Positions 11,824 through 22,149 of a stretch of 64,000 bases of DNA are shown here, piece after piece. The notes beneath the pieces are model-generated. The model was given only the letters and a program-made list of their open reading frames with translations, did not search any database and was not told where the DNA came from. The stretch is from Brachybacterium sp. UMB0905. Its GTDB lineage: Bacteria > Actinomycetota > Actinomycetes > Actinomycetales > Dermabacteraceae. The DNA is taken from assembly GCF_002871795.1 (NCBI RefSeq), contig NZ_PNHL01000002.1, positions 242,232 through 306,231 on the forward strand, written 5' to 3'. The translations under genes were made by a program, and so were the position numbers. Each line of letters starts with the position of its first letter. Positions within the stretch are counted from its first letter, which is position 1.

Positions 11824-12120
11824 ATGCCTTCGATCGGACGAGACGACGTTGCACGCCTCGCCGACCTCGCACGGATCCAGCTCACCGATGACGAGATCTC
11901 CCGCTACGCCGGCGAGTTCGACGCCATCATGGACGCTGTGGCCTCCGTGTCCGAGGTCGCGACCGCGGATGTGCCCGCCACCAGCCACCCCATCGCCATG
12001 ACCAATGTGCTGCGCGCAGATGTGGTCACCGAGACCCTCACGCAGGAGCAGGCCCTCTCCGGCGCTCCCGCGCAGGAAGACGGCCGCTTCGCCGTGCCGC
12101 AGATCCTGGGGGAGGAGTGA
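11824..12120 (+). CDS. gatC: Asp-tRNA(Asn)/Glu-tRNA(Gln) amidotransferase subunit C
   Basis: The small subunit that wraps around GatA and GatB and stabilises the transamidating complex. It has 98 residues, normal for the family. The two N-terminal helices ([39 protein letters not shown]) are followed by the C-terminal strand LRADVVTE and a GRFAVPQIL end. It is first in gatCAB, one base before gatA. Its presence implies that the organism charges Gln-tRNA, and perhaps Asn-tRNA, indirectly; this fits the non-discriminating GltX starting at 63324. Confidence 0.95.
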   Translation: MPSIGRDDVARLADLARIQLTDDEISRYAGEFDAIMDAVASVSEVATADVPATSHPIAMTNVLRADVVTETLTQEQALSGAPAQEDGRFAVPQILGEE

Positions 12121-12121
12121 G

Positions 12122-13626
<1,505 letters not shown>

Positions 13627-13630
<4 letters not shown>

Positions 13631-15132
13631 CCACCGAGACCATCGTCGACTACGACGAGGCCACCGACCGCTACGACCCGGTGCTCGGCATCGAGGTGCA
13701 CGTGGAGCTCGGCACCGCCACCAAGATGTTCGACGGCGCCCCCAACGTGTTCGCCGCCGAGCCCAACACCGCGATCACCCCGGTGTCCCTGGGCCTGCCC
13801 GGCGCGCTGCCGGTGGTCAACCGCTCCGCGGTCGAGTACGCGATCAAGATCGGTCTGGCGCTGAACTGCTCCATTGCCGAGATGTGCCGCTTCGCCCGCA
13901 AGCAGTACTTCTACCCGGACCTGACCAAGAACTTCCAGACCTCCCAGTACGACGAGCCCATCGCCTTCGACGGCTGGGTCGATGTCGAGCTCGAGGACGG
14001 CGAGGTGGTGCGCGTAGAGATCGAGCGCGCCCACATGGAAGAGGACGCGGGGAAGAACACCCACATCGGCGGCGCCGCCGGACGCATCCAGGGCGCCGAA
14101 TACTCCCTGGTCGACTACAACCGTGCCGGGGTGCCGCTGGTGGAGATCGTCACCCGGCCCATCCCCGGCACCGGCAAGCGTGCCGCGGAGGTCGCCGCCG
14201 CCTACGTGAAGACCCTGCGGGACATCTTCCGGGCGCTGGACGTCTCCGAGGCTCGCATGGAGCGCGGCAATGTGCGCGCCGACATCAACGTCTCCCTGCG
14301 GGAGAACCCCGAGGCGCCGCTCGGCACCCGCACCGAGACGAAGAACGTCAACTCCTTCCGTGCGATCGAGCGGGCCGTGCGCTTCGAGGTGGGCCGCCAG
14401 GCCGGGATCCTCGATGACGGTGGCAGCGTCATCCAGGAGACCCGCCACTTCCACGAGGACACCGGGGAGACCTCCTCGGGCCGCGTGAAGTCCGACGCCG
14501 AGGACTACCGCTACTTCCCCGAGCCGGACCTCGTGCCCGTGGCCCCCAGCCGCGAATGGGTCGAGGAGATCCGTGCCGCTCTGCCTGAGCTGCCCGCCGC
14601 GCGGCGCCGCCGCCTGCTGGGGGAGTGGGGCTACAGCGAGCTGGAGATGCGCGACGTCATCAACGCCGGGGCGCTCGACCTCATCGAGCAGACCGTAGCC
14701 GGGGGCGCTTCTGCCGCCACCGCCCGCAAGTGGTGGATGGGTGAGCTGTCCCGCGTGGCCAAGGATCGCGAGGTCGAGCTCGAGGAACTTCCGGTGACCC
14801 CGGCGCAGATCGTCGAGCTGCAGGCCCTGATCGACGACGGGAAGATCAACGACAAGATCGCCCGGAAGGTCCTGACCGCCGTGCTCGAGGGCAAGGGCGA
14901 CCCCGCCGGGATCGTGGAGGCCGAGGGCCTCGAGGTGGTCTCCGACGACGGCGCCCTCACCGCGGCCGTGCAGCAGGCCATCGCCGATAACCCCGATGTG
15001 GTCGAGAAGATCAAGGGCGGGAAGATGCAGGCCATCGGCGCCCTGATCGGCCCGGTCATGAAGGCCACGCGGGGCCAGGCCGACGCCGGAAAGGTCCGCG
15101 AGATCATCATGTCCACGCTCGGCGTGGGGTGA
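13627..15132 (+). CDS. gatB: Asp-tRNA(Asn)/Glu-tRNA(Gln) amidotransferase subunit B
   Basis: The kinase/transamidase subunit that activates the misacylated Glu or Asp on tRNA with ATP and transfers the ammonia. It has 501 residues. Signatures are [32 protein letters not shown], and the [18 protein letters not shown] loop. The RIEMKN-like region reads [14 protein letters not shown] ... [17 protein letters not shown]-terminal YqeY-like tail domain ends [16 protein letters not shown]. It overlaps gatA by ATGA, and a strong hairpin follows. Confidence 0.97.
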
Positions 15133-15152
15133 GCGCGCTCGCGACGAGCTGA

Positions 15153-15190
15153 GCATCGGCCCGGTCCCCGCACGGGGACCGGGCCGATGC
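15153..15190. terminator. Terminator-like hairpin between gatB and the convergent lipoprotein gene
   Basis: Perfect 17-bp arms around the loop GCAC (arms 15153-15169 and 15174-15190), 20 bp after the gatB stop and 32 bp before the opposing stop. There is no T-run. It is probably a bidirectional terminator. Confidence 0.75.
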
Positions 15191-15222
15191 TGTGCCGTGT
15201 GCGGAGCGGACGAGCTCCCGGA

Positions 15223-15699
15223 TCAGCGCGAGGTGCGCGCAGCCGCGATGACGACGTCCGTGCCCTCCGGAGAGATGAGCACGGTGTATGTGGCCGACGG
15301 ATCTTCCGGGTTCGAGCCGTTGAGGTAGCGCGCGCCCTCGTGCACTTCCTCGGGGGAGAAGCGCTGGGAGATCGTCCCTCCGTCGGAAGACACCAGCAGT
15401 CCCTCAGAACCGTTGAATGACTCTGACACCCAGTCCGCGATCGCCTCGGAAGAGTCGGAGAAGGATACGCGCACGCTCCATTCGTCCAGATCGGAGACGA
15501 CGATCCCCTCGGAGACGGTGAGCTCGGCATCGGGGACGATGATGCCCACGCTGCGCAGCGCCTCTTCTGCGGTCGGCTGGTCATCGGTCATGGTGGGGTT
15601 CTCCTTCGGGCTGTGCCTGATGGTGCATCCGCTGACCGGGAGCAGCGCGGCGATCGCGCCCAGACCCGCAGTGAGCAGGACCGCTCGTCGGCTGGTCAT
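15223..15699 (-). CDS. Small secreted lipoprotein, hypothetical
   Basis: A 158-residue protein. The signal peptide MTSRRAVLLTAGLGAIAALL is followed by a lipobox LPVSGC, so the mature chain is lipid-anchored at Cys25. The rest is acidic and beta-rich (VSEGIVVSDLDEWSVRVSFSD; ATYTVLISPEGTDVVIAAARTSR), with no known domain recognised. Its ATG overlaps the stop of the upstream 74-residue gene (ATGA), so the two are co-translated. An in-frame start further upstream is rejected because the signal peptide begins exactly at this ATG. Confidence 0.75.
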   Translation of the reverse strand: MTSRRAVLLTAGLGAIAALLPVSGCTIRHSPKENPTMTDDQPTAEEALRSVGIIVPDAELTVSEGIVVSDLDEWSVRVSFSDSSEAIADWVSESFNGSEGLLVSSDGGTISQRFSPEEVHEGARYLNGSNPEDPSATYTVLISPEGTDVVIAAARTSR

Positions 15700-15920
15700 G
15701 GCCCCGACACCTGCCGCGTGGTGCTGCCATGGAGCAAAAACTCCATGGCAAGTCCCGCGCGGTGGAGCTCGGCGAGCTGCTGGTCGGTGATTGTGGGGTC
15801 GAAGGGACCAGGAAGATCGATCGTGGTCCTCTTCCCGCCGTCCCAGTCGTACTGGTCCCGAACCGCTTTCGCGAAGGTGCGCAGTGACGCGGTGTCGGCC
15901 CCCATGAACTCTCCGGACAT
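15696..15920 (-). CDS. 74-residue hypothetical protein, possibly a shortened WXG-like ESX substrate
   Basis: The N-terminal FMGADTASLRTFAKAVRDQY resembles the first helix of actinobacterial WXG100-type proteins (compare FWGADTEQLQQQAEL at 53344). There is no second helix or W-x-G turn. The chain continues with a Pro/Asp-rich stretch and a short helix (DQQLAELHRAGLAMEFLLHG). It may be a diverged or truncated secretion substrate, which is inference. ATG 15920 has GGGGGG upstream; ATG 15905 (MGADTAS) with GGAGAG is the alternative. It is coupled to the following lipoprotein by ATGA. Confidence 0.5.
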   Translation of the reverse strand: MSGEFMGADTASLRTFAKAVRDQYDWDGGKRTTIDLPGPFDPTITDQQLAELHRAGLAMEFLLHGSTTRQVSGP

Positions 15921-16120
15921 GTACCCCCCGGTAGTTGTCGGTTGAAGGCCAAGGTACCAGCAGCAGTCTCAACGGTGCGCGTTTCAGGCCGGCCGAGCGG
16001 GAGGCGCATCAGGTGGCGCCGCACGTCTATCGCTCCTGCTCTCCCGGTGCAAGGAGGCTGCGAGGATGTCGGGATCACCTCACACTGCCGGTCACGACTT
16101 CATCACACCGACGCGACCGG

Positions 16121-16135
16121 GATTGTCGGACAATC
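16121..16135. promoter_or_regulatory. Candidate GntR/FadR-type operator
   Basis: GATTGTC-G-GACAATC is a perfect inverted repeat with a 1-bp centre. Its core TTGTCGGACAA fits the TNGTNNNACNA consensus of FadR-subfamily GntR regulators. It lies about 200 bp upstream of the symporter start. The regulator itself is not in the window. Confidence 0.5.
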
Positions 16136-16214
16136 CGCACCGAAAGTTACCGGCAGGTCTCCCCTGACCTGCAGTGATATTGCGATCTGGCGGCGCGCGT
16201 TAGTCGTGGAGGCC

Positions 16215-16234
16215 CTGCACAGGCTCTGTACAGT
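16215..16234 (+). promoter_or_regulatory. Near-perfect palindrome overlapping a TACAGT -10 candidate
   Basis: CTGCACAG-GCT-CTGTACAG (one mismatch between arms) ends inside TACAGT at 16229-16234. A protein bound here would block the promoter of the symporter gene. The promoter call rests only on TANNNT. Confidence 0.35.
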
Positions 16235-16332
16235 TTTGCTGACCCGAGTGCGAACCAGGGTGCCCGGCGCCCCGAGACGCACTAGCCCATGCCATCCAGG
16301 GCGGGATAGCCCGCCGAAGGAGAAGCACGCCC

Positions 16333-18072
16333 GTGAACGGGATCGACGCAGCGATCGAAGCGATCTTCGGACCGATAGCCACTTTCCTCAGCGACGTCGT
16401 CTTCTACGAGGTTGACGTCTTCGGAGGCATTCCGATCATCGTCGTGTGGCTGATGGCCGCCGCGATCTTCCTCACCGTGTGGCTGCGCTTCCAGCCCATC
16501 ACGGGCATGAAGCACTCCATCAACGTCATCCGCGGCAAGTTCACCGCCAAGACCGACCCCGGTGAAGTCTCCAGCTTCCAGGCCCTGGCCACCGAGCTGT
16601 CAGGCACCGTGGGCCTGGGCAACATCGCCGGTGTGGCCGTCGCGATCAGCTGGGGCGGTCCCGGCGCCGCCCTGTGGATTGCGATCTTCGGCTTCTTCGC
16701 CATGAGCGTGAAGATGGCTGAGGCGACGCTGGGCGTCATGTTCCGCAAGGTCAACCCCGACGGCACCACCGAGGGTGGTCCCATGCACTACCTGCGGGAG
16801 GGCATGGCACAGATCGGCTTCAAAACCACCGGCCGCGTGCTCGCCGTCATGTATGCGATCTTCGCGCTGGTGGGTGTGTTCGGCGCAGGCAACCTGTTCC
16901 AGGCCAACCAGGTCGCCATGATCGTCTCCGGGGCCACCGGCAGTGAGTTCCTGCAGTCCAACGGCTGGCTCATCGGCGTGGTCATGGCGATCTTCGCGGG
17001 CCTGGTGATCCTCGGCGGCGTGAAGTCCATCGCCCGCTGGACCTCTGCACTGACCCCCGCGATGGCCGTGCTGTACACCCTGTGCGTGCTGCTCATCCTG
17101 GTCATGAACATCACCCAGGTCCCCGCGGCCTTCGGGCTCATCGTCACCAGCGCCTTCACTGCCGGCGGTGTCGAGGGCGGTGTCATCGGCGTGGCCGTGA
17201 TCGGCATCCAGCGTGCCCTGTTCTCCAACGCCGCGGGCGTGGGCTCGGCCGGCATGGCGCACAGCGCCTCCAAGACCAAGGAGCCTGCCACCGAGGGCTT
17301 CACCGCCATGTGGGAGCCGCTCGTGGACTCCATCGGCATCTGCATGCTCACCGCCCTGGCCATCGTGGTCACCGGCGTGTACACCACCGGCAGCGAGGAC
17401 GGCGTGGCCCTGACCGCCTCCGCCTTCGCCACCGTGGCCAGCTGGTTCCCGATCCTGCTGACCGTGGCCGTGGCGCTGTTCGGCTTCTCCACCGTGCTGG
17501 CCTACGAGTACTACGGCGAGCTGAACGCCATGTACCTCTTCGGCTCCAACAACGGCGTGAAGATGGGCTTCCGCGTCATCTGGGTGCTGGCCGTGATCGT
17601 CGGCGCCGCGATCTCCCTGGACTCCGTGGTCGCATTCTCCGACGCCATGTTCTTCCTGATGTCGATCCCGAACCTGCTGGGCATCTACTTCCTGGCGCGG
17701 ACCGTGCGGCTGGAGATCCTGCGCCACAAGTACCGCGTGAACGTCGGCGCGCTCACCGAGGTGCCCCCCGAGCTGCAGGTTGGCATGGGCTCCCATGAGC
17801 CCACCGAGGAGCAGGTCCGCACCGAGCGCGAGCGCACCTACACCGAGGAGATGCGCCTGGAGGAGCTGCACCGCAAGCTCGCCGAGGACCCTGGCTTCCC
17901 GGTGCGCGCCGACCATCACGACGAGACGCTCTCCTCGCCGATGGGCGACCCCGACCATGAGCGATGGACTGCTCCGGCCGCCGATGGGCCGGCCGATGCG
18001 GTCCCGGAGACCGCGGCCGATGGCACTGTCGGCGGGGCCTCCGATGGTGACGTGCCCCCGGCGCGCAGCTGA
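16333..18072 (+). CDS. Alanine/glycine:cation symporter (AGCS family), copy 1
   Basis: Imports alanine or glycine with Na+ or H+. It has 579 residues and about ten transmembrane helices. Family signatures are FQALATELSGTVGLGNIAGVAVAI, GGPGAALWIAIFGFFAMSVKMAEATL, the GGPMHYLREG loop and NAAGVGSAGMAHSASKTKEP. The GTG start has GAAGGAGAAG 8 nt upstream. The cytoplasmic C-terminus carries the charged motif HEPTEEQVRTERERT, shared with the 18156 copy. It then has an extra ~60-residue acidic tail ending GDVPPARS that the other copies lack. A hairpin separates it from the next copy. Confidence 0.95.
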   Translation: MNGIDAAIEAIFGPIATFLSDVVFYEVDVFGGIPIIVVWLMAAAIFLTVWLRFQPITGMKHSINVIRGKFTAKTDPGEVSSFQALATELSGTVGLGNIAGVAVAISWGGPGAALWIAIFGFFAMSVKMAEATLGVMFRKVNPDGTTEGGPMHYLREGMAQIGFKTTGRVLAVMYAIFALVGVFGAGNLFQANQVAMIVSGATGSEFLQSNGWLIGVVMAIFAGLVILGGVKSIARWTSALTPAMAVLYTLCVLLILVMNITQVPAAFGLIVTSAFTAGGVEGGVIGVAVIGIQRALFSNAAGVGSAGMAHSASKTKEPATEGFTAMWEPLVDSIGICMLTALAIVVTGVYTTGSEDGVALTASAFATVASWFPILLTVAVALFGFSTVLAYEYYGELNAMYLFGSNNGVKMGFRVIWVLAVIVGAAISLDSVVAFSDAMFFLMSIPNLLGIYFLARTVRLEILRHKYRVNVGALTEVPPELQVGMGSHEPTEEQVRTERERTYTEEMRLEELHRKLAEDPGFPVRADHHDETLSSPMGDPDHERWTAPAADGPADAVPETAADGTVGGASDGDVPPARS

Positions 18073-18080
18073 TCCTCTGT

Positions 18081-18109
18081 GGGGCGGCGGTGAACCCCAC
18101 CGCCGCCCC
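18081..18109. terminator. Hairpin between the two adjacent symporter genes
   Basis: GGGGCGGCGGTG and CACCGCCGCCCC form a perfect 12-bp stem with a 5-nt loop, followed by the pyrimidine-rich GCTTCTCTCTC. It starts 8 bp after the stop codon, so the two symporter genes are probably separate or attenuated units. Confidence 0.7.
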
Positions 18110-18155
18110 GCTTCTCTCTCACCGCCCGCCCCTTCTCTCAGCACGGATGATCCCC

Positions 18156-19754
18156 ATGTCAGGTCTTGACGCCGCTATCGAAGCTGTCTTCGCACCGATC
18201 GCCGGTGTGCTCTCCGCGATCGTGTTCTTCGAACTGCCGATCTTCGGCGGCATCCCCGTGGTGGTCATCTGGCTCGCCGCGAGCGCCGTGTTCTTCACCG
18301 TGTGGCTGCGCTTCCAGCCCATCACCGGAGCGAAGCACTCTCTGGCCGTGATCCGCGGGCGCTTCGCCGCCAAGACCGACCCCGGTGAGGTCTCGAGTTT
18401 CCAGGCCCTGGCCACCGAGCTGTCCGGCACCGTGGGGCTGGGCAATATCGCGGGGGTGGCCATCGGCATTACCGTCGGCGGCCCCGGCGCGGCGCTGTGG
18501 ATCGCTCTGTTCGGCATCTTCGCGATGAGCGTCAAGATGGCTGAGGCGGTGCTCGGCAACAAGTACCGCACCGTGCTCGAGGACGGCAGCACTGTTGGCG
18601 GCCCGATGTACATGCTGCGCGAGGGCTTCGCCGAGATCGGCTGGAAGAAGCTCGGAATCGCGATGGGCGCGGTGTATGCGGTGCTCGCGCTGATCGGCAT
18701 GCTTGGCGGCGGCAACATGTTCCAGGCCAACCAGGTCACCATGATCATCTCCGACGCCTTCGGGGAGGAATCCTTCCTGGCGCAGAACAACTGGGTGGTG
18801 GGCGTGGTGCTGGCCGCCATGGTCGCGGTGGTGGTGCTGGGCGGCGTCACCTCTATCGCCCGCTGGACCTCGCGGATCACGCCGTACATGGCGATCGCCT
18901 ACATCCTGTGCGTGCTCGTGATCGTCGCGGTGAACCTGCCGCAGATCCCCGCAGCGCTCGGAGAGATCATCGTCGGCGCCTTCAACCCCCAGGGCGTGAC
19001 GGGAGGCGCGGTGGGCGTGGCCGTCGTCGGGATCCAGCGTGCCCTGTTCTCCAACGCTGCCGGGGTGGGCACCGCCGCCATGAGCTTCTCCGCCACCAAG
19101 ACCCGGCACACCGCCTCCGACGGCTACACCGCCATGTGGGGTCCGCTGATCGACTCTGTCGTGGTATGCATGCTCACCGCCGTGGCGATCGTGGTCACCG
19201 GCGTGCACACCGTGGAGGACGCCGAGGACGGCGTGGTGCTGACCGCCTCGGCCTTCGGGACGGTCGCGGACTGGTTCCCGGTGCTGCTGACGATCATCGT
19301 GTTCCTGTTCGGCTTCTCCACGCTGCTGAGCTACTCGTTCTTCTGCGAGATGCTCGCGACCTACCTGTTCGGCCCCACCCGCGCGGTGCGGATGACCTTG
19401 CGCGTGGTGTACGTGCTGCTCGTGGTGGTGGGGGCCTCGATCTCCATGACCTCGATGGTGGCCTTCGCCGATGCGACGACGTTCCTGGTCACGATCCCGA
19501 ACCTCATCGGCCTGTACGTGCTGGCGAAGGTGGTGCGCCTGGAGGTGCTGCGCTACCGCTACCGCGTCGAGACCGGCGTCATCGAGGAGATCGAGGACGA
19601 AGACCTGCGGGTGGGCATGGGCGATCACGAGCCCACCGAGGAGCAGGTCCGCACCGAGCGGGAGCGCACCCGCACCGAGGAGATGCGGCTGGAGGAGCTG
19701 CACCGGAGGCTCGAGGCGGACCCGGAGTGGCCCCACAGCTACAACAAGGACTGA
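18156..19754 (+). CDS. Alanine/glycine:cation symporter (AGCS family), copy 2
   Basis: A 532-residue paralog of the preceding gene with the same core motifs (FQALATELSGTVGLGNIAGVAIGI; NAAGVGTAAMSFSATKTRHT) and the same C-terminal HEPTEEQVRTERERTRTEE tail. ATG 18156 aligns with the start of the neighbour (MSGLDAAIEAVFAP against MNGIDAAIEAIFGP). ATG 18147 and a start at 18090 are in frame but would add unaligned residues. It differs in the loop after helix 3 (KYRTVLEDGSTVGGPMYMLREG), where copies 1 and 3 have GGPMHYLR, so substrate range or kinetics may differ. Confidence 0.94.
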   Translation: MSGLDAAIEAVFAPIAGVLSAIVFFELPIFGGIPVVVIWLAASAVFFTVWLRFQPITGAKHSLAVIRGRFAAKTDPGEVSSFQALATELSGTVGLGNIAGVAIGITVGGPGAALWIALFGIFAMSVKMAEAVLGNKYRTVLEDGSTVGGPMYMLREGFAEIGWKKLGIAMGAVYAVLALIGMLGGGNMFQANQVTMIISDAFGEESFLAQNNWVVGVVLAAMVAVVVLGGVTSIARWTSRITPYMAIAYILCVLVIVAVNLPQIPAALGEIIVGAFNPQGVTGGAVGVAVVGIQRALFSNAAGVGTAAMSFSATKTRHTASDGYTAMWGPLIDSVVVCMLTAVAIVVTGVHTVEDAEDGVVLTASAFGTVADWFPVLLTIIVFLFGFSTLLSYSFFCEMLATYLFGPTRAVRMTLRVVYVLLVVVGASISMTSMVAFADATTFLVTIPNLIGLYVLAKVVRLEVLRYRYRVETGVIEEIEDEDLRVGMGDHEPTEEQVRTERERTRTEEMRLEELHRRLEADPEWPHSYNKD

Positions 19755-19845
19755 CCGCGCCGACTGAGGTGGGCAGGGCCCCGCACGAGACGCGGCGCCT
19801 ATCTCGGGCACATCGGCCCATCGCCCGCGGTTCCGCGCTATCCAC

Positions 19846-19896
19846 CGCGAGGGAGTCATTCTGAGCCAGAAAGTGGCTCAGAATGACTCCCTCGCG
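19846..19896. repeat. Perfect 22-bp inverted repeat with 7-nt loop
   Basis: Arms 19846-19867 and 19875-19896 are exactly complementary (CGCGAGGGAGTCATTCTGAG... and its reverse) around AGAAAGT. The stem is only moderately GC-rich, unlike the other hairpins here, and has no T-run. It lies 91 bp after the symporter stop. It may be a bidirectional terminator or a copy of a dispersed palindromic element. Confidence 0.8.
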
Positions 19897-20100
19897 AGCG
19901 GGGTCGAGCGGCTTAGGCTGACGATCGTGCCCCTCCTAGCGCACCTGCCCGTCGGCGTCAGAAGCCTTCGGAGCAGTTCTGGTGGCAGCACTGATGTCCA
20001 TGTTTGCGGGGAGCGGAGCGCGGGCGCAGGGGTGCCGGGCTGCGGGGCCCTCAGTCCATCCCGCATGATGACATCGCGGTCCCGAATCGCGGACGCCGCG

Positions 20101-20106
20101 TAGGAT
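20101..20106 (+). promoter_or_regulatory. Putative -10 box, leaderless ilvD
   Basis: TAGGAT is followed by 6 nt and the ilvD ATG at 20113; no ribosome-binding site precedes it. Confidence 0.55.
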
Positions 20107-20112
20107 CAGCTC

Positions 20113-21945
20113 ATGCCTCAGCTCCGTTCTCGCACCTCAACCCACGGCCGCAACATGGCGGGGGCCCGCGCCCTGTGGCGCGCCACCGGCATGGAGACCT
20201 CTGACTTCGGCAAGCCCATCGTTGCGATCGCGAACTCCTACACTCAGTTCGTCCCCGGCCACGTGCACCTGAAGAACATGGGCGACCTCGTGGCCGGCGC
20301 CGTCAAGGAGGCCGGGGGCATCGCCCGCGAGTTCAACACCATCGCGGTAGACGACGGCATCGCCATGGGCCACGGCGGGATGCTCTACTCCCTGCCCAGT
20401 CGCGACATCATCGCCGACAGCGTCGAGTACATGGTCAACGCCCATTGCGCCGACGCGCTCGTGTGCATCTCAAACTGCGACAAGATCACCCCCGGCATGC
20501 TCATGGCCGCGATGCGCCTGAACATCCCGGTCATCTTCGTCTCCGGCGGGCCGATGGAATCCGGCAAGCCCGTCGACGGGGTCGTCGAGCATCGCTTGGA
20601 CCTCATCGACGCGATCATCCACAGCGCCGATGACACCGTCACCGACGCCGAGCTCGCCGATATCGAGGACAGCGCCTGCCCCACCTGCGGCTCCTGCTCC
20701 GGCATGTTCACTGCGAACTCCATGAACTGCCTGACCGAGGCGCTCGGCCTCTCCCTGCCCGGAAACGGCACCACCCTCGCCACGCATGCCTTCCGCAAGC
20801 AGCTGTTCCTCGACGCCGGCACCAAGATCGTCGAGCTCGCCAAGCGCTGGTACGACGAGGACGATGACTCCGTGCTGCCGCGCAGTATCGCCACGAAGGC
20901 CGCGTTCACGAACGCCATGGCACTGGACGTGGCGATGGGCGGCTCCACCAACACCGTGCTGCATATCCTCGCCGCCGCGATCGAGGGGGAGGTGGACTTC
21001 GGGCTGGAGGACATCGACCGGCTCTCCCGCTCCGTGCCCTGTCTGTCCAAGGTCGCGCCGAACGGCACCGCGCACGTCGAGGACGTCCACCGCGCCGGGG
21101 GGATCCCTGCGATCCTCGGCGAGCTGGATCGCGCCGGGCTGCTGGACCACACGGTCCACGCCGTGCACTCCCCGGACCTCGCGACCTGGCTGAAGGACTG
21201 GGACATCCGCGGTGGCTCCCCGACGAAGGAGGCCGAGGCGCTCTTCCATGCCGCTCCCGGCGGGGTGCGCACCACCCAGGCGTTCTCCACCACCAACACC
21301 TGGGAGTCCTTGGACACCGACGGGGAAGGCGGCGTGATCCGCGCCGTGCCGCATGCCCACACCAAGGATGGCGGGCTGTGTGTGCTCACGGGCAACCTCG
21401 CCGAGGACGGCTGCGTCATCAAGACCGCCGGCATCACCGAGGACCTCTTCCACTTCGAAGGCACCGCCGTGGTGTGCGATTCGCAGGAAGAAGCGGTCCA
21501 AAAGATCCTGGACAAGACCGTGAAGGCCGGGGATGTGGTGGTGATCCGCTATGAGGGACCGCAGGGCGGGCCCGGCATGCAGGAGATGCTCTACCCGACG
21601 TCATTCCTCAAGGGTCGGGGCCTGGGCAAGGACTGCGCGCTCATCACCGACGGCCGCTTCTCCGGCGGCACCAGCGGCGTGTCCATCGGCCACATCTCCC
21701 CGGAAGCTGCCGAAGGCGGGCTCATCGGCCTCATCGAGGACGGCGACCGGATCGTCATCGACGTGGACAAGCGCCTGTTGGAGCTGCGGGTCGACGACGA
21801 GGAGATCGCCCGGCGGCGCGAGGCCAAGGGCCCGCTGCCGTGGCGTCCGGAGCAGCGTGAGCGTCACGTCTCTCAGGCGCTCAAGGTCTACGCCCACCTG
21901 GTGCGCTCGGCGACCTACGGCGCAACCCGTCGGCCGCTGGACTGA
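20113..21945 (+). CDS. ilvD: Dihydroxy-acid dehydratase IlvD
   Basis: Dehydrates 2,3-dihydroxy-isovalerate and 2,3-dihydroxy-3-methylvalerate to the 2-keto acids of valine and isoleucine. It has 610 residues. The Fe-S cysteines are in [10 protein letters not shown] and in [39 protein letters not shown] and the C-terminal [21 protein letters not shown] are characteristic. It is monocistronic here, about 16 kb from ilvBNC. Its TAGGAT box 6 nt before the ATG indicates a leaderless message, so it is likely regulated separately from the attenuated ilvB operon. Confidence 0.97.
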   Translation: MPQLRSRTSTHGRNMAGARALWRATGMETSDFGKPIVAIANSYTQFVPGHVHLKNMGDLVAGAVKEAGGIAREFNTIAVDDGIAMGHGGMLYSLPSRDIIADSVEYMVNAHCADALVCISNCDKITPGMLMAAMRLNIPVIFVSGGPMESGKPVDGVVEHRLDLIDAIIHSADDTVTDAELADIEDSACPTCGSCSGMFTANSMNCLTEALGLSLPGNGTTLATHAFRKQLFLDAGTKIVELAKRWYDEDDDSVLPRSIATKAAFTNAMALDVAMGGSTNTVLHILAAAIEGEVDFGLEDIDRLSRSVPCLSKVAPNGTAHVEDVHRAGGIPAILGELDRAGLLDHTVHAVHSPDLATWLKDWDIRGGSPTKEAEALFHAAPGGVRTTQAFSTTNTWESLDTDGEGGVIRAVPHAHTKDGGLCVLTGNLAEDGCVIKTAGITEDLFHFEGTAVVCDSQEEAVQKILDKTVKAGDVVVIRYEGPQGGPGMQEMLYPTSFLKGRGLGKDCALITDGRFSGGTSGVSIGHISPEAAEGGLIGLIEDGDRIVIDVDKRLLELRVDDEEIARRREAKGPLPWRPEQRERHVSQALKVYAHLVRSATYGATRRPLD

Positions 21946-22032
21946 CCTGCGCACACACCGCGGCGCCCGCCCCATGGCCCCGGGCCTGACCGTGGCGCCC
22001 GTCGGTCGCTGTCCTTACCCCGGTTTCGCGGG

Positions 22033-22097
22033 TCGATTCGGCCGGTTTGTTCCACCAGCGGGAGCAGAACGGCGGAGTCGCTGGTACAGAATCGCGG
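22033..22097 (+). repeat. 65-bp direct repeat, left copy, flanking vapBC
   Basis: Shares 55 of 65 positions with 22844-22908 without gaps. The last 33 bases (33-65) are identical except at two positions, including GCGGAGTCGCTGGTACAGA. The copy ends 52 bp before the antitoxin start. Confidence 0.8.
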
Positions 22098-22124
22098 TGT
22101 TGCTGACGAGGGCGCCCCATCCGT

Positions 22125-22140
22125 GTATCACGGGTGATAC
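22125..22140. promoter_or_regulatory. Palindromic operator overlapping the vapBC promoter
   Basis: GTATCAC-GG-GTGATAC is an inverted repeat with perfect 7-bp arms. It overlaps TACGGT (22138-22143), a TANNNT box that lies 6 nt before the antitoxin ATG. Antitoxins of this kind usually repress their own operon through such sites. The transcript would be leaderless. Confidence 0.65.
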
Positions 22141-22149
22141 GGTGTCGGC

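Larger units (their letters stand above)
15921..16332. other. 412-bp intergenic region carrying two palindromes upstream of the first symporter gene
   Basis: No ORF here looks coding, and the base composition is less GC-rich than its surroundings. It holds the 15-bp GATTGTC-type inverted repeat at 16121 and the CTGYACAG-type inverted repeat at 16215. A hairpin of GGCGGG/CCCGCC lies just before the GAAGGAGAAG ribosome-binding site of the 16333 gene. I looked for a glycine riboswitch and did not find one. Confidence 0.5.
19755..20112. other. 358-bp gap before ilvD
   Basis: No coding-like ORF. It contains the perfect 51-nt hairpin at 19846-19896 and, at its end, the TAGGAT box of ilvD. The rest is ordinary GC-rich sequence in which I see nothing else. 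Confidence 0.5.

Noticed and set aside
16300..16345. Glycine riboswitch before the first AGCS symporter (CGCCGAAGGAGAAGCACGCC resembles part of the gcvT motif)
   Set aside because: The upstream GGAGAG-type stem and the downstream CUCUCAGG / GGACAG elements are missing. The GAAGGAG is simply the ribosome-binding site.
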